Assembly: GCF_016587375.1 (NCBI RefSeq)
Contig: NZ_BNJG01000001.1
Coordinates: forward strand, 3,726,001-3,790,000
Length of the DNA: 64,000 nt
From: Ktedonobacter robiniae
Lineage (GTDB): Bacteria > Chloroflexota > Ktedonobacteria > Ktedonobacterales > Ktedonobacteraceae
Direction of reading: 5' to 3'
Positions 26,443 through 36,202 of the stretch are shown one piece after another. The notes beneath the pieces are model-generated. The model was not told the DNA's origin. It saw only the letters and a program-made list of their open reading frames with translations, and made no database searches. Every line of letters begins with the position of its first letter. Positions within the stretch are counted from its first letter, which is position 1. The position numbers and the translations under genes were made by a program.

Positions 26443-28395
26443 CTAGACGATGGGTTGATTATAGTGATTAGCTGGATTATGATTATGGCGGCTCTGACGT
26501 AGGTTGCGCTTCCAGTTCTCTTTCCAGAGATCGGAGCGTGCCAGCATCTCCTCCGCGCTTTTTAGCGAGAACTCTGTCACATTGCCGCCCATAATATGCG
26601 AAATCTCGCGCATACGTTGTTCTGGGCGTAGCTCATTCACGATGGTCATGGTTCGATTGTCGATAATCTGTTTATTGACGTTATAATGGGTATCGGCGAA
26701 GGCCGCGATCTGGGGCAGGTGCGTGATGCAGATAACCTGGTGATTGAGGGTCAATTGCCAGAGTTTCTCGCCCACGACCTGGCCGCTACGTCCACTGATA
26801 CCAGAGTCGATCTCGTCGAAAATAAGCGTAGGAGTTGCATCGGCGCCTGCAAGAATGGTTTTGAGCGCGAGCATCAAGCGCGAAGTTTCACCGCCCGAGG
26901 CAATTTTGGTGAGGGGTTTGAATGGTTCACCAGGGTTGGGAGCGATCAAGAACTGCACGTGGTCAATGCCAGTGTTATCGCAGGCGTAGTGTTGAAGTGG
27001 TTCCCCATTGACTGTTGAGGGAATGCCATTTTCATCGGGCACCTGGAGAATCTCGACCTGGAAGCGCGCGCGACGCATGTTCAGGTCGTTTAATTGCTCT
27101 TCCATAGCGGTTGCCAGGTGAGTCGCGGCCTCTCGTCTGCGACGCGAGAGGGTATCGGCAATTTCGCCAATCGCCTTGCGAAAGACGCTATCTTGCTGCT
27201 GGAGTTTCTGAATCATCTCGTCGCGATTGACGATGGTATCCAGCTCCGCCCGGTCGTCGGAGGCGCGCTGTAGAATCTCTTCAATACTGGCGCCATATTT
27301 GCGCTTTAGTTTGGCGATCAGATCGAGCCGCTCCTCAATCTCGATCAGGCGTGAGGGGTTATCCTCGATATCTGACTGGTAGCTGCTGACCGAAGTTGCG
27401 ACATCTTCGAGCTGATAAATGGCCTCGGCCAGGGACTCATTCAGCTCATCCATGCTTGAATCCAGGCGGCTTAACTCGCTCAGGTCGCGTTGCGCGCCAC
27501 GCAGGAGGTCGAGGGCGGGGCTATAACCACTGTCTCCCAGATCCGAACCCTGCAATGCTTCGTAGATGAGCGAGCACAGTTCGCGCAGGCGCTCGGCATT
27601 GCTCAAGACTTTACGTTCTTCTTCGAGTTCCTCAATTTCGCCGACGCGTAGCTCTGCCTTGTCGATCTCCTCGATCTCAAAACGCAGGAACTCGGCCCGG
27701 CGCTCCTGGTCGCGCTCATTCTGCTGTAGGGATTGCAGCGTTTTGCGCGCGTTGCGCCATTCCGCGACCTTACTGCTGAGTTGATCACGGAGGGGAAGCA
27801 ATTCGGCATAGCGATCCAGGAAGTTGATGTGTTGCTCTGGGCGCAGCAGCGTCATATGCTCGCTCTGCCCATGGATATCGACCAGCCAGCTAGCAACCTG
27901 TTGCAGGACATGCTGTGAGAGCGCGCGGCCATTAATACGGGCCACGGTGCGCCCTGAGCGGAAAATATCGCGTGAGAGGATCAGTTGCCCATCTTCAGGA
28001 TCGATATCAAACTCGTGTAAGAGAGAGGCCAGGGCGACCTGGGCATCAGCGCTTTCGGTATCGGCGGTGCGCTGTTTACGGCGACTCTCGGCTTCCTCGA
28101 TAGCCTCCAACAAGTTGGCGGGTGTATCTGCTCCCACGGGAGCAAGGACCTCGATGCCCTCAATCACGACAGGAGGAAGCGCATCGATAGAGAAGATGCC
28201 CTCAACCGTCGCTCGGTCGCAACCCGCGCGCACAAACTCGGCACCGATTTTTCCGCCCAGCAGGGCGTTTACGGCGTCGATAATGATAGATTTACCCGCG
28301 CCTGTTTCGCCAGTAAAAACGTTAAATTGGCGGTTGAGGCGTAAGTGTAAGCTGTCGATAATCGCGAAATCTTTAATGTTTAGCTCAAGTAGCAT
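26443..28395 (-). CDS. recN: DNA repair protein RecN
   Basis: 650-residue SMC-like ATPase for double-strand break repair. Walker A GETGAGKSIIIDAVNALLG is near residue 30. The long central coiled coil spans about 190-420. The C-terminal half-ATPase has SGGETSRLMLALKT (signature, near 510) and TLIFDEIDSGISG (Walker B, near 535), then ICITHLPQIAAFADTHY. An insert near residue 90-115 (EAESRRKQRTADTESADAQ) splits the N-terminal lobe compared with usual RecN. It overlaps the 3' end of NAD kinase by 11 bp, a common arrangement in bacteria. Confidence 0.96.
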   Translation of the reverse strand: MLLELNIKDFAIIDSLHLRLNRQFNVFTGETGAGKSIIIDAVNALLGGKIGAEFVRAGCDRATVEGIFSIDALPPVVIEGIEVLAPVGADTPANLLEAIEEAESRRKQRTADTESADAQVALASLLHEFDIDPEDGQLILSRDIFRSGRTVARINGRALSQHVLQQVASWLVDIHGQSEHMTLLRPEQHINFLDRYAELLPLRDQLSSKVAEWRNARKTLQSLQQNERDQERRAEFLRFEIEEIDKAELRVGEIEELEEERKVLSNAERLRELCSLIYEALQGSDLGDSGYSPALDLLRGAQRDLSELSRLDSSMDELNESLAEAIYQLEDVATSVSSYQSDIEDNPSRLIEIEERLDLIAKLKRKYGASIEEILQRASDDRAELDTIVNRDEMIQKLQQQDSVFRKAIGEIADTLSRRRREAATHLATAMEEQLNDLNMRRARFQVEILQVPDENGIPSTVNGEPLQHYACDNTGIDHVQFLIAPNPGEPFKPLTKIASGGETSRLMLALKTILAGADATPTLIFDEIDSGISGRSGQVVGEKLWQLTLNHQVICITHLPQIAAFADTHYNVNKQIIDNRTMTIVNELRPEQRMREISHIMGGNVTEFSLKSAEEMLARSDLWKENWKRNLRQSRHNHNPANHYNQPIV

Positions 28396-29290
28396 GATGA
28401 TGTTCTACAGCTTCTTCCTTGCCAGAATGCTCAATTTCTTGCGTACTATCATTTTTCAGCTTATCGTTGATGATCTGATAGAAAGAGGTCGGTGGCCGCC
28501 GACGCAGGAACCTGGTTATGCGTGGACTCTTCTTGACGGTAACAATCGCACCATCCTTCACCTCCCGGTTGCGTTGACCATCAGCCGAGAAGACACCATC
28601 CTGAGTCCCGGTAGAGATGCGTAGTTTAACGTGGGCCTCCGGTTGTAAGATGAGCGAGCGATTCGAGTTCAGGTGTGGTGCGATTGGCGAGAGCACCGTA
28701 CTCTGTACCTGTGGATGCAAGAGCGGACCTCCAACAGCCATATTATAGGCGGTTGAGCCAGTGGCTGTGCAGAGAATCATCCCATCAGCGGTTGTGGTGT
28801 TATAGTAGTTATCGTCGACCCAGACCTGGACGCGAACGACGCGCGGCCAGGTCCCACGAGCGATAACGATATCGTTTAGCGCGAGAAATTCCTCGCTTTG
28901 TCCATCTTGCGTGAGAACTGCCTGGAGCATTGTACGTTCATCTACCCAGACTGATGAGTCGCGCTCAAGATAATAGTGTAAATGTGTGGGAAGCTCGTCG
29001 GGTTCAAGTTCACTCAAAAAGCCAACGCGTCCGAAATTGATGCCAACAATGGGTAAGTCGGCAAATGAGCAAATACGGGCAGCATGGACAAGCGTGCCAT
29101 CGCCACCTAAAACGAGCGCGAGATCACACCCTTCCAGTTTTGAGTCGGGCTGCTCATCCCCCTCCGTGCGAATATCGATGGAGCGGACTTCATAACCTTG
29201 CTGGCGTAAGTTTGGTACAAGTTGGGAAGCAAAGCTTCTGGTATCCTGCTTGCGTCCCTGGTATAAAATCGCAATAGTCTTCAAAACCAT
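28385..29290 (-). CDS. nadK: NAD kinase
   Basis: About 301-residue NAD kinase, which phosphorylates NAD to NADP. The signature LALVLGGDGTLVHAAR (GGDGT) lies near residue 70, with NFGRVGFLSELEP next, then TGSTAYNMAVGGPLLHP and APHLNSNRSLIL further on. The C-terminal His-rich tail (EHHHAT) overlaps recN. The chosen ATG at 29290 begins MVLKTIAIL, matching the usual N-terminus. The frame is open to a GTG at 29317, and neither start has a strong SD. Confidence 0.93.
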   Translation of the reverse strand: MVLKTIAILYQGRKQDTRSFASQLVPNLRQQGYEVRSIDIRTEGDEQPDSKLEGCDLALVLGGDGTLVHAARICSFADLPIVGINFGRVGFLSELEPDELPTHLHYYLERDSSVWVDERTMLQAVLTQDGQSEEFLALNDIVIARGTWPRVVRVQVWVDDNYYNTTTADGMILCTATGSTAYNMAVGGPLLHPQVQSTVLSPIAPHLNSNRSLILQPEAHVKLRISTGTQDGVFSADGQRNREVKDGAIVTVKKSPRITRFLRRRPPTSFYQIINDKLKNDSTQEIEHSGKEEAVEHHHAT

Positions 29291-29704
29291 CTCCAAGCGG
29301 CAAGAGAGGGCGAACACAAGGTGCCGCCCTGACTATGAAAAGCCACTGTAGTGCTACCTAATGGTACGCCATGAAGGGCGTTTTGTCAATGCGAGAAGGG
29401 GGGGAAAAGCACATGGATAGTAAAAATGTTCTATCTCCCTTTCCAAAAGAAAGCTTCTCCAATGAGCGATTGAACGGGTGGGTTTTACCAAAAGCATAAA
29501 CGCTGAGATACACACATGACCAAATGGATGTGGTCTGTTACAATGCCTTCTCGCCGGGCGTTTTACCATTGAAAAAAACAAGCAAACTTGAATGCTTCGA
29601 TACAATAATCTAAAGAACTTGGCTAACCCCCTCTATACGGGCGAATTCAGACGAAGGTGCGCATTCAGGTGCTGCGCTATACTTCTCGAGAGAAGGAAAA
29701 GGAA
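29291..29704. other. Intergenic region between nadK and a mannosyltransferase-like gene
   Basis: A 414-bp stretch between divergent genes. I see no convincing gene; an 83-codon minus-strand frame here lacks features of a protein. TTACAAT near 29535 could be a -10 for the plus-strand gene but has no clear -35. No riboswitch or repeat was recognised. Confidence 0.4.
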
Positions 29705-30934
29705 ATGTTGGCAGAGCATGCAGAGGTTACTGAGAAACGTGAGGTCGTAAAAAAGGAGGAGGCAGGCAGCAAGGAACAGGGGTGGCGCAAGTGGGGCAAG
29801 GCTACGCTGGCCGTTCTTCCTCTTTACCTGGGAATACACGTGGCCTTTTTTATCATTTCCTGCCTGGCGATGTTGTTTCGGATTGATGATTTTGCCTGGA
29901 CCAACATGCCTCTATCGACGCTCTGGCAGGAATGGCACCACTGGGATGTTGGGAATTATATTGTCCTGGCACAACATGGCTATACAGCAGCCTGGCGTAC
30001 CGCCTTTTTTCCTTTGCAGCCTATGCTCATTGCAGCGCTTACGCCACTCACGCATGATAATCCTTTGATCGCCTCGATGTGTATCTCGAATATCGCCTTT
30101 CTTGTACTGCTGGTGGTCTTTTACCAGTTAGTGAAAGAGGACTTTGACCAGGAGCGCGCCGAGCGAGCAATATTGTACCTGGTGGTATTTCCAACGGCCT
30201 TCTTCCTGGCTGCTGGCTATACCGATGCGCTCTTTCTCGCTTTAGCGCTTTCCTGTTTTTATAATATGCGGCGAGGTCACTGGTGGCTAGCAGGACTTTT
30301 TGGCTTCTTTGCTAGCTTGACGCGCTCCGCAGGAGTCTTTCTGCTTGTTCCCTTCGCCTATGAATATGTGCGCCAGCGCCAGTTCGCGCTTAAGCGCCTT
30401 CTCCAGCCAGCAGTGTTGAGTATGGGACTGGTTCCGCTGGGAACAGGACTTTTTGCCGCCTATTGCTATCTACGCTTTGGCGATCCGCTGGCCTTCTCGC
30501 ATGCTCAAGCTCATTGGAATCGTCAGCTCACGTTTCCCTGGATGGGTCTTCTTGACTCGGCCCTGGCGGTGAAACGAAGCAGTGGTTTCTTGAGTTTCCA
30601 ATCGTTGCGCAACCTGATCGACCTGGGCTGCGACCTGTTGATTCTGGGCCTGTTAGTATTATGTTTCGTTGGCCCCTGGCGTTTGCCGCGTGCTTATCTC
30701 TCTTATGTTCTCTATGGGCTGGTACTCTGGCTCTTCTTCCACCTGGTGACAAAAACAGATGAGCGCTATGCGCTTGAGTCAATGTCTCGTTATGTCATTG
30801 AACTCTTTCCAGCTTTTGTGCTTCTGGCAACTCTAGGGCGAAACAAGTATGTGAACTACCTGTATCTGATGGGGTCAGGGGCAGTGCTCTTCTTCCTGCT
30901 TACCCAGTTTTTAACTGGACACTGGGTCCTCTAG
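29705..30934 (+). CDS. PIG-V-like membrane mannosyltransferase (GT-C fold)
   Basis: About 409-residue polytopic membrane protein with roughly 9 hydrophobic segments. The loop after the first segment contains WHHWDVGNYIVLAQHGYT, then FFPLQPMLIAAL, as in the PIG-V family where the Trp-Asp pair lies in the active site; FPTAFFLAAGYTDALFLAL also matches. It probably transfers mannose or another hexose from a polyprenyl phosphate, on the outer face of the membrane. The frame opens at a GTG (29657), but the ATG at 29705 follows GAAGGAAAAGG and is preferred. The cytoplasmic N-terminus is charged (EKREVVKKEE). It stands alone, with a long hairpin downstream. Confidence 0.72.
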   Translation: MLAEHAEVTEKREVVKKEEAGSKEQGWRKWGKATLAVLPLYLGIHVAFFIISCLAMLFRIDDFAWTNMPLSTLWQEWHHWDVGNYIVLAQHGYTAAWRTAFFPLQPMLIAALTPLTHDNPLIASMCISNIAFLVLLVVFYQLVKEDFDQERAERAILYLVVFPTAFFLAAGYTDALFLALALSCFYNMRRGHWWLAGLFGFFASLTRSAGVFLLVPFAYEYVRQRQFALKRLLQPAVLSMGLVPLGTGLFAAYCYLRFGDPLAFSHAQAHWNRQLTFPWMGLLDSALAVKRSSGFLSFQSLRNLIDLGCDLLILGLLVLCFVGPWRLPRAYLSYVLYGLVLWLFFHLVTKTDERYALESMSRYVIELFPAFVLLATLGRNKYVNYLYLMGSGAVLFFLLTQFLTGHWVL

Positions 30935-30971
30935 ATTCCACGAGGAGCAGGTGCTAAATCATTAAGGAGGC

Positions 30972-31054
30972 GTAGGGTCCAAGCTTGCTTAGACTCTTTC
31001 GCTGTAGGAAGCAATTAGCTGGTGAGCAGAAGTCTAAGCAAGCTTGGACCCTAC
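30972..31054. terminator. Long-arm hairpin between convergent genes
   Basis: Perfect 24-bp arms (30972-30995 and 31031-31054) enclose a 35-nt loop. It lies between the convergent mannosyltransferase and CCA-adding enzyme genes and probably ends both transcripts. No clear U-run is present. Confidence 0.7.
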
Positions 31055-31061
31055 AATTTGC

Positions 31062-32705
31062 CTACTCCATACCTCCGTTTTTGAGTTCCTGTAATTTCTC
31101 GCTGGCAAACCAGAGTGCATCCTGCCTGGAACGGACGATGCCGTCAGTCTGGGCCTCGGCCAGGGCCTCAAGGAGTTTGCCGATGATGGGGCCTGGTTTC
31201 AGATCCAGGCGGCGCATCAGTTCATCGGCTTGTAGCATGCGCGGAGGAAGAATACTCTCGCGTTGACGGATATAGCGTTCGCAGAGCAAGCGCACAGCCG
31301 CCAGTTGCTGGCGCCAGGCCTCGGTGAGCGGAAGAGGCCCGCGCATCGCCAGGTGGTCTGCCAGGGCGACGAGTGCAACCTGGATGCCGATTGGTCCCAG
31401 ATCTACAAAGTAGCGGCGGATGGCGCGAGGCGTTACGTCGCTATGGCTGAGCTGCCCCGGACGCATATGGTGAGCGGCGACAAGCTGAACCAGGCGACGG
31501 TCAGCGGTACTCCCATCCAGGCGCTGCATGATATTCTGTGTTAGTGGCACACCCGCCTGGGGATGATGATAGAAGTGGATATTGCCGTGTTCATCAACGG
31601 TATAGGTGACAGTTTTTCCCACGTCATGAAGTAACGCGGCGAGCCTGGTGACAGGTTGCGAAAGGCTTGCCAGTTGGAAGACGCCCTGTTGCTCTGCCTC
31701 CTGGAGCAGGATTTGTAGCTCAACCAGGTCATCATGCCCATCAAAGGTGAGGGGTGAGGCGCGTAGTTCGGTCGGGCTGGCATGTAAGAGCTCATCAAGC
31801 AGTTGTAGGTAGTGTGGCGTCTCCAGAGAATGCTCAAACACATCCCAGTGGTGGAGGGATGGCTGGGGCATGCCACGCGCCTGGATAAACTCAGGAAAGA
31901 GCATGGTGAAGAGTCCGTACTGATCCAGTAAACGCAGGTGATCGGTCGTGTTGGGAAAGCGTAAAAGGGCGTAGAATTCTTCGTGAACGCGCTCTCTAGC
32001 AACCTGGGGCAGGAGCGAGGCATCCCGCTTGAGCAGGGTCGCGGTATAGGGATCAAGACGCAGTTGATAGTGAATGAGGAAACGCATCGCGCGTAGCATG
32101 CGCAAGGGGTCCTGGCGGAAGCTCTGCTCACTCGCCACACGTAGCGTCCTGTTTTGGAGATCTATATGCCCATAGAGCGGGTCGATCAACTCTAGTTGGG
32201 TCCCAGACTCAAGTGAGGCGAGCAGCCCGGGGAGAGCGAGCGCCATGGCGTTGATAGTAAAGTCGCGGGCGTGAAGGTCCTCCTCAATTGTCTCCCCACG
32301 CCAGGGCGAGAGGTCAAAAACGATGTCTGGCCCAGTAGACGAAGGGATCGTAATCCGGCATGCCTTATCGTTCATGTGAGCGAAGGCTCCACCCAGCGTA
32401 TTTGCTAGCTGACGCGCAATGGTGACTGTATCGCCTGGGAGCGCGATATCCCAATCGTGACACGGTTGAGCGAGGAGGAGATCACGAACGGATCCTCCCA
32501 CGAGATAAGCAGGAATATTCCGCTCCAGAAAAAAAGTTGTTGTGCGTTGTAGATATGTTTGTGCCTGCGCGTCCAAATTCGGTTCTCTTCTGCTTTCATC
32601 TTTTAGTAGCAGTTCTCTCTGCGTGCTCATTGTCGAACGATCCAGTATCGTTGTCAAGAGGCATGCTCTTTTCTTCATGTCTTTGCTGTGGTCTGCTCCT
32701 AACAT
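31062..32705 (-). CDS. CCA tRNA nucleotidyltransferase / poly(A) polymerase family with HD domain
   Basis: Up to 547-residue class II nucleotidyltransferase. The head domain has YLVGGSVRDLLL (GGxVRD) and HDWDIALPGD with the metal-binding DxD (DWD), followed by RDFTINAMAL and DPLRMLRAMRF. The later part holds an HD domain (LLHDVGKTVTYTV near residue 395, VAAHHMRPGQ near 450). It repairs or adds the 3' CCA of tRNAs, or acts as a poly(A) polymerase; sequence alone does not decide. The start is uncertain: ATG at 32705, 32678 or 32630 are possible, and the first lies just inside the edge of a hairpin repeat. Confidence 0.88.
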   Translation of the reverse strand: MLGADHSKDMKKRACLLTTILDRSTMSTQRELLLKDESRREPNLDAQAQTYLQRTTTFFLERNIPAYLVGGSVRDLLLAQPCHDWDIALPGDTVTIARQLANTLGGAFAHMNDKACRITIPSSTGPDIVFDLSPWRGETIEEDLHARDFTINAMALALPGLLASLESGTQLELIDPLYGHIDLQNRTLRVASEQSFRQDPLRMLRAMRFLIHYQLRLDPYTATLLKRDASLLPQVARERVHEEFYALLRFPNTTDHLRLLDQYGLFTMLFPEFIQARGMPQPSLHHWDVFEHSLETPHYLQLLDELLHASPTELRASPLTFDGHDDLVELQILLQEAEQQGVFQLASLSQPVTRLAALLHDVGKTVTYTVDEHGNIHFYHHPQAGVPLTQNIMQRLDGSTADRRLVQLVAAHHMRPGQLSHSDVTPRAIRRYFVDLGPIGIQVALVALADHLAMRGPLPLTEAWRQQLAAVRLLCERYIRQRESILPPRMLQADELMRRLDLKPGPIIGKLLEALAEAQTDGIVRSRQDALWFASEKLQELKNGGME

Positions 32706-32711
32706 ACGCTT

Positions 32712-32789
32712 TCGCGCCTGCGGCGCTCAAGAGTAATGGGTATGTGTCAGGAAAACGGCAGAGCCGTTTTCCTGACACATACCCATTAC
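32712..32789 (-). repeat. Two-part hairpin repeat, copy 3
   Basis: The 17-nt box on the minus strand (32712-32728) sits next to a perfect 27-bp inverted repeat (32733-32759 and 32763-32789, loop AGA). The stem tip AACGGC-AGA-GCCGTT is shared with the copy at 46221. It lies directly upstream of the CCA-adding enzyme. Confidence 0.85.
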
Positions 32790-32834
32790 CCCGAGACGAG
32801 AGCTGGATGTGCCCTGGTTGAAGATGTGATACAG

Positions 32835-32862
32835 TTACTGTCCCACTGAAAGCTGGTATAAT
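32835..32862 (+). promoter_or_regulatory. Probable promoter of the FHA-PrsW gene
   Basis: TTACTG (32835-32840), 16-nt spacer, TATAAT (32857-32862), 74 bp before the ATG. The -10 is consensus. Confidence 0.5.
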
Positions 32863-32936
32863 AGAGTTCAATAGAACCACTAAAGTACGAAAATTTTAAG
32901 GATAGATGGCATAGTGTTGGGAACCAGAAACGTAGC

Positions 32937-34841
32937 ATGAAAGAGACCTATGGCGTGCTGCGTGTTGTGCGTGTGCAATTGCCCGCCAATGCGGCATTTG
33001 AAGATGCTGAGCTGACGCCGACTGAATGGCTGGCAGGTGAGCGTTTCGTCTATGTATTGACGAATCGAGAGACCTCCATTGGGCGAGCGCTGAGCAATGA
33101 TATTTTATTGATGGATCCGACTGTCTCAAGGGAGCATGCTCGGTTAGTAGTGACTGAACAGGGCTGGCGTATTTTTAACCTAACGATGCGTAACACAGTA
33201 TGCGTCAACGGGCGAGCAGTGCCAGCTGGAGGGAGTCTATTCTTGCAGTCGCAGGATATGCTTATCCTGGGACATACAACGCTGCAATTAATTGCGCCGC
33301 AAAAAGTTTCTGACCCCGCTGATGAGACCTCCGCAACGCAACTCTCATCGCTACATCAAGATCTCCTGGCTTCACAACAGAAGGAGCGCCAACTGAAGTT
33401 GACGGGCGAGAGCGCCGTGACGCCGCTTCCAGATGCTATGTTTAATGACGTACTCTCTGTTCCCACGCCATTGATAATGGCACCTGAGTCGACCCCGCAC
33501 ATGTTCGCACCTTCGCCAACAAAGCTGCCTGGTAGCAGAGCACAGAGTCTGGGCATGCCAGCGTCTCCAGTGGGGAGAGTGCCCCTGGAGGTGGAGGAGA
33601 ACCTGACGACTGAATGGGAGGAGCAGGAGTCTCTCTTTGGTGGTGTGACGATGCAATTCGCCTTCGGTGGTCGGCGGGGCAACAAATTGCGTTGGCTCCT
33701 GGGAACACTGGGTATCTCCCTACTCGCTATGGGCGCGGTAATTATCCTGCTTTTTAATACCTTCTTTGGTGTGACCGTGCTTCAGCATGGCGTCTCCAGC
33801 CTCCTACTAACTCTGTTTATCCCCTTAATTCCTGCGGGTATCGTGATCTGGCTGGTCAATGTAATTGATCGCTATGAGCGCGAACCCTGGTTCTTACGCC
33901 TGGCGGCCTTTCTCTGGGGAGGAATTATTGCTATTCCTCTGGCACAACTGAGCGAAGGCCTGGTGGATGCCTGGATTAGTAGCCTGGGGCCGCAAACGAG
34001 CACGCTGCTACGCTCGCTTTTACAGGGACTCAATCCCGGTATTACTGAGGAAGCCTTAAAAGGTCTGGGCCTGGTCCTGCTCTTTTATATGCTGCGGGAC
34101 GAGTTTGATAACGTGACCGATGGCTTTGTCTACGGGGCCTTGATCGGGGCGGGCTTCGCCCTGACCGAGAACTTTCTCTACTTTGCCACCAATGTCTCCA
34201 AGGGATCGCTGCCCTACCTGATCGTGGCACGCATTGTCCTGGGCTGGCTGACGCATCCAACCTTTACGGTGTGCATAGGTGTCGCGCTAGGCTATGTGCG
34301 GCATACGCGCGTGCGCTGGCAGCAGTGGTTGGTGCCAGCCGGGGGCTTCCTGCTCGCGGTTTTGCTGCATAGCGCCTATGACTTCGTGATTTTCTACGCG
34401 GGCGCGCTGGTAACCAATTTGCCCAATAACACGATCGCTTTAACGGTCTGGTGGGTCGCCATCCTGGGTAACTATATCCCTCCCTTTGTGACGCAACTGA
34501 CTCTGCTCTATATCCTGGTAAAATCGTTGGCACATGAAGCGACCGTTGTGCGTGAGTTCCTGGCGTCCGAGGTCAGTAGCGGTGTCATACGTGTAGATGA
34601 GTATGCACTGCTTCAGAGTTCGTTTCAGCGGGCGAAGGCGGAGCGCAAAGTCTTAAGAAAACGCGGGTTGAAACAGTGGCTGCGTGTAAGAGCGCTCTAC
34701 CAGACGGAGATCGGCCTGGCTTTTCGTAAGTGGCATGTGAGCATGGGCGATGAACCCAAGCCGGGAGATATACAGCCCGAAGATGTCTATCGCCAGCGTA
34801 TACGTCGCCTGCGCCAGGAATTGGAGCAGACTGGTACATAG
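32937..34841 (+). CDS. FHA domain - PrsW-family intramembrane protease fusion
   Basis: 634-residue two-part protein. An FHA phosphothreonine-binding domain is at about 40-120, with TSIGRALSNDILLMDPTVSR followed by EHA, the GR...S..H core. A low-complexity linker (125-245) precedes about 9 membrane segments. The PrsW-type active site shows EEALKGL (EExxK, near 371), GFALTENFLYF (near 407) and LLHSAYDFVIFY (near 477). PrsW proteases cleave anti-sigma factors in other bacteria. The FHA part suggests control by Ser/Thr phosphorylation; that is inference. A cytoplasmic charged tail follows. No anti-sigma gene is adjacent. Confidence 0.85.
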   Translation: MKETYGVLRVVRVQLPANAAFEDAELTPTEWLAGERFVYVLTNRETSIGRALSNDILLMDPTVSREHARLVVTEQGWRIFNLTMRNTVCVNGRAVPAGGSLFLQSQDMLILGHTTLQLIAPQKVSDPADETSATQLSSLHQDLLASQQKERQLKLTGESAVTPLPDAMFNDVLSVPTPLIMAPESTPHMFAPSPTKLPGSRAQSLGMPASPVGRVPLEVEENLTTEWEEQESLFGGVTMQFAFGGRRGNKLRWLLGTLGISLLAMGAVIILLFNTFFGVTVLQHGVSSLLLTLFIPLIPAGIVIWLVNVIDRYEREPWFLRLAAFLWGGIIAIPLAQLSEGLVDAWISSLGPQTSTLLRSLLQGLNPGITEEALKGLGLVLLFYMLRDEFDNVTDGFVYGALIGAGFALTENFLYFATNVSKGSLPYLIVARIVLGWLTHPTFTVCIGVALGYVRHTRVRWQQWLVPAGGFLLAVLLHSAYDFVIFYAGALVTNLPNNTIALTVWWVAILGNYIPPFVTQLTLLYILVKSLAHEATVVREFLASEVSSGVIRVDEYALLQSSFQRAKAERKVLRKRGLKQWLRVRALYQTEIGLAFRKWHVSMGDEPKPGDIQPEDVYRQRIRRLRQELEQTGT

Positions 34842-34848
34842 TCTCCTA

Positions 34849-34968
34849 AATCTCCTCTAGGATCTACCTCGGCTTGTTACGCGAGCCACTAGAGTAAGAG
34901 GGTATATGTCAAAAACGGCATTGCCGTTTTTGACATATACCCTCTTACTCTGAGCGCCGCAGGCGCGA
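34849..34968 (+). repeat. Two-part hairpin repeat, copy 4
   Basis: Starts seven bases after the stop of the FHA-PrsW gene with AATCTCCTCTAGG and CTTGTTACGCGAGCC (34873-34887). A 28-bp perfect inverted repeat (34893-34920 and 34922-34949) and the 17-nt box (34952-34968) follow. It probably ends the upstream transcript. Confidence 0.85.
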
Positions 34969-35104
34969 AAACTCCTCTGCCTTCGCCAATAGAGCAGGGT
35001 TTGGGGTACCATATAAATGATCCCTTGACTTTATCAAGTCGGCACGCGAAAATACAGTGAACCTGATAGTTTCAGGCTGTCAGCCCAACTAGAGGAGTTA
35101 AAAC

Positions 35105-36202
35105 ATGCATGAAATGCAGCAGGCTAATGTTGACCTGCTTCAGATCTTTTATCTCATGCGCCTGACGCGCGCGATGGAAGAGCGCACCCGCACTCTGTTC
35201 TTGCAGGGGCGTGTTGTGGGTGGTGTCTACACCGCGCAAGGGCATGAGGCGACAACTGTCGGGGCAGCGATGACGCTGCGCGATGGCGACTGCATTGTTC
35301 CGCAGCACCGAGATCTGGGGATGCATCTAGTTCGAGGTACCTCTCCACGCGCGGTCATGTGCCAGTGGTTAGCGCGTGGCAACTCTCCATCGCTGGGACG
35401 CGATGGGCAACTGCATATTGGCGATATGCATCATGGCATTGTGCCGATGATCAGTATGCTTGGTGAGTCGCTTCCCGTGGCGTGTGGCGTAGCCTTGACG
35501 ATGAAGATGCGTAAGCGTGAGAGCATCGTCCTGGCCTCATGTGGAGATGGCGCGACCAATACAGGGCCATTTCACGAAGCGCTCAACATGGCCTCGGTGC
35601 AGAAGTTACCCCTGGTGCTGGTCATTGAGAATAATGGCTATGCCTACTCGACCCCTGGTTACAAGCAATTTAATGTGCAGCAGCTCTCCGAGCGCGCGAA
35701 AGCATATAATATTCCGGGCGAGACCGTGGATGGAAATGATGTCCTGGCAGTCATCGAAGCCGTCTCGCGTGCGGGCGAGCATGCTCGTGCAGGTAACGGC
35801 CCTGCTATTGTAGAGTGCAAGACCTTCCGCGTGCGCGGGCATTCAGAGGCGGATAAAGCCGACTATGTACCGAAAGAACTGCGCGAGGAGTGGCTCAAAA
35901 AAGACCCTATTACCCGCTTTGAGGCCTATCTGGAGCAAGAAAGACTCTTGACGGCCAGGAAGAAAGCCCAGATGGAGGCCCGCATCCGCGAGATATGTGA
36001 TGATGCGGTTCGCTATGCGGAGCAGAGTCCCGAGCCAGACGTAGCGACGGTCACGGACTATGTGTTTGCGCCCGATGGTCCTATTGCGATTGTTGGTGAG
36101 CCAGGGGCGGACAATCCTCGCTATATCAACGCCCTGGATCGGCGTACAGGTGAGTCCTTTACTACGGTAAGCCAGGAAGAGGAGGCCATTGGTCGACGAT
36201 GA
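35105..36202 (+). CDS. 2-oxoacid dehydrogenase E1 component, alpha subunit
   Basis: 365-residue thiamine-diphosphate-dependent subunit of a pyruvate, branched-chain or acetoin dehydrogenase complex. It decarboxylates the 2-oxoacid together with the beta subunit. The TPP-binding motif GDGATNTGPFHEALNMA...ENNGYAYS lies near residues 147-180. HRDLGMHLVRG and the acidic loop RVRGHSEADKADYVP also match. AGAGGAG lies 7 nt before the ATG. The 3' end overlaps the beta subunit by 4 bp. The substrate is not set by sequence; downstream lipA points to a lipoyl complex. Confidence 0.93.
   Translation: MHEMQQANVDLLQIFYLMRLTRAMEERTRTLFLQGRVVGGVYTAQGHEATTVGAAMTLRDGDCIVPQHRDLGMHLVRGTSPRAVMCQWLARGNSPSLGRDGQLHIGDMHHGIVPMISMLGESLPVACGVALTMKMRKRESIVLASCGDGATNTGPFHEALNMASVQKLPLVLVIENNGYAYSTPGYKQFNVQQLSERAKAYNIPGETVDGNDVLAVIEAVSRAGEHARAGNGPAIVECKTFRVRGHSEADKADYVPKELREEWLKKDPITRFEAYLEQERLLTARKKAQMEARIREICDDAVRYAEQSPEPDVATVTDYVFAPDGPIAIVGEPGADNPRYINALDRRTGESFTTVSQEEEAIGRR

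Noticed and set aside
29354..29605. 83-codon minus-strand ORF between nadK and the mannosyltransferase gene
   Set aside because: No SD and no plausible protein features.
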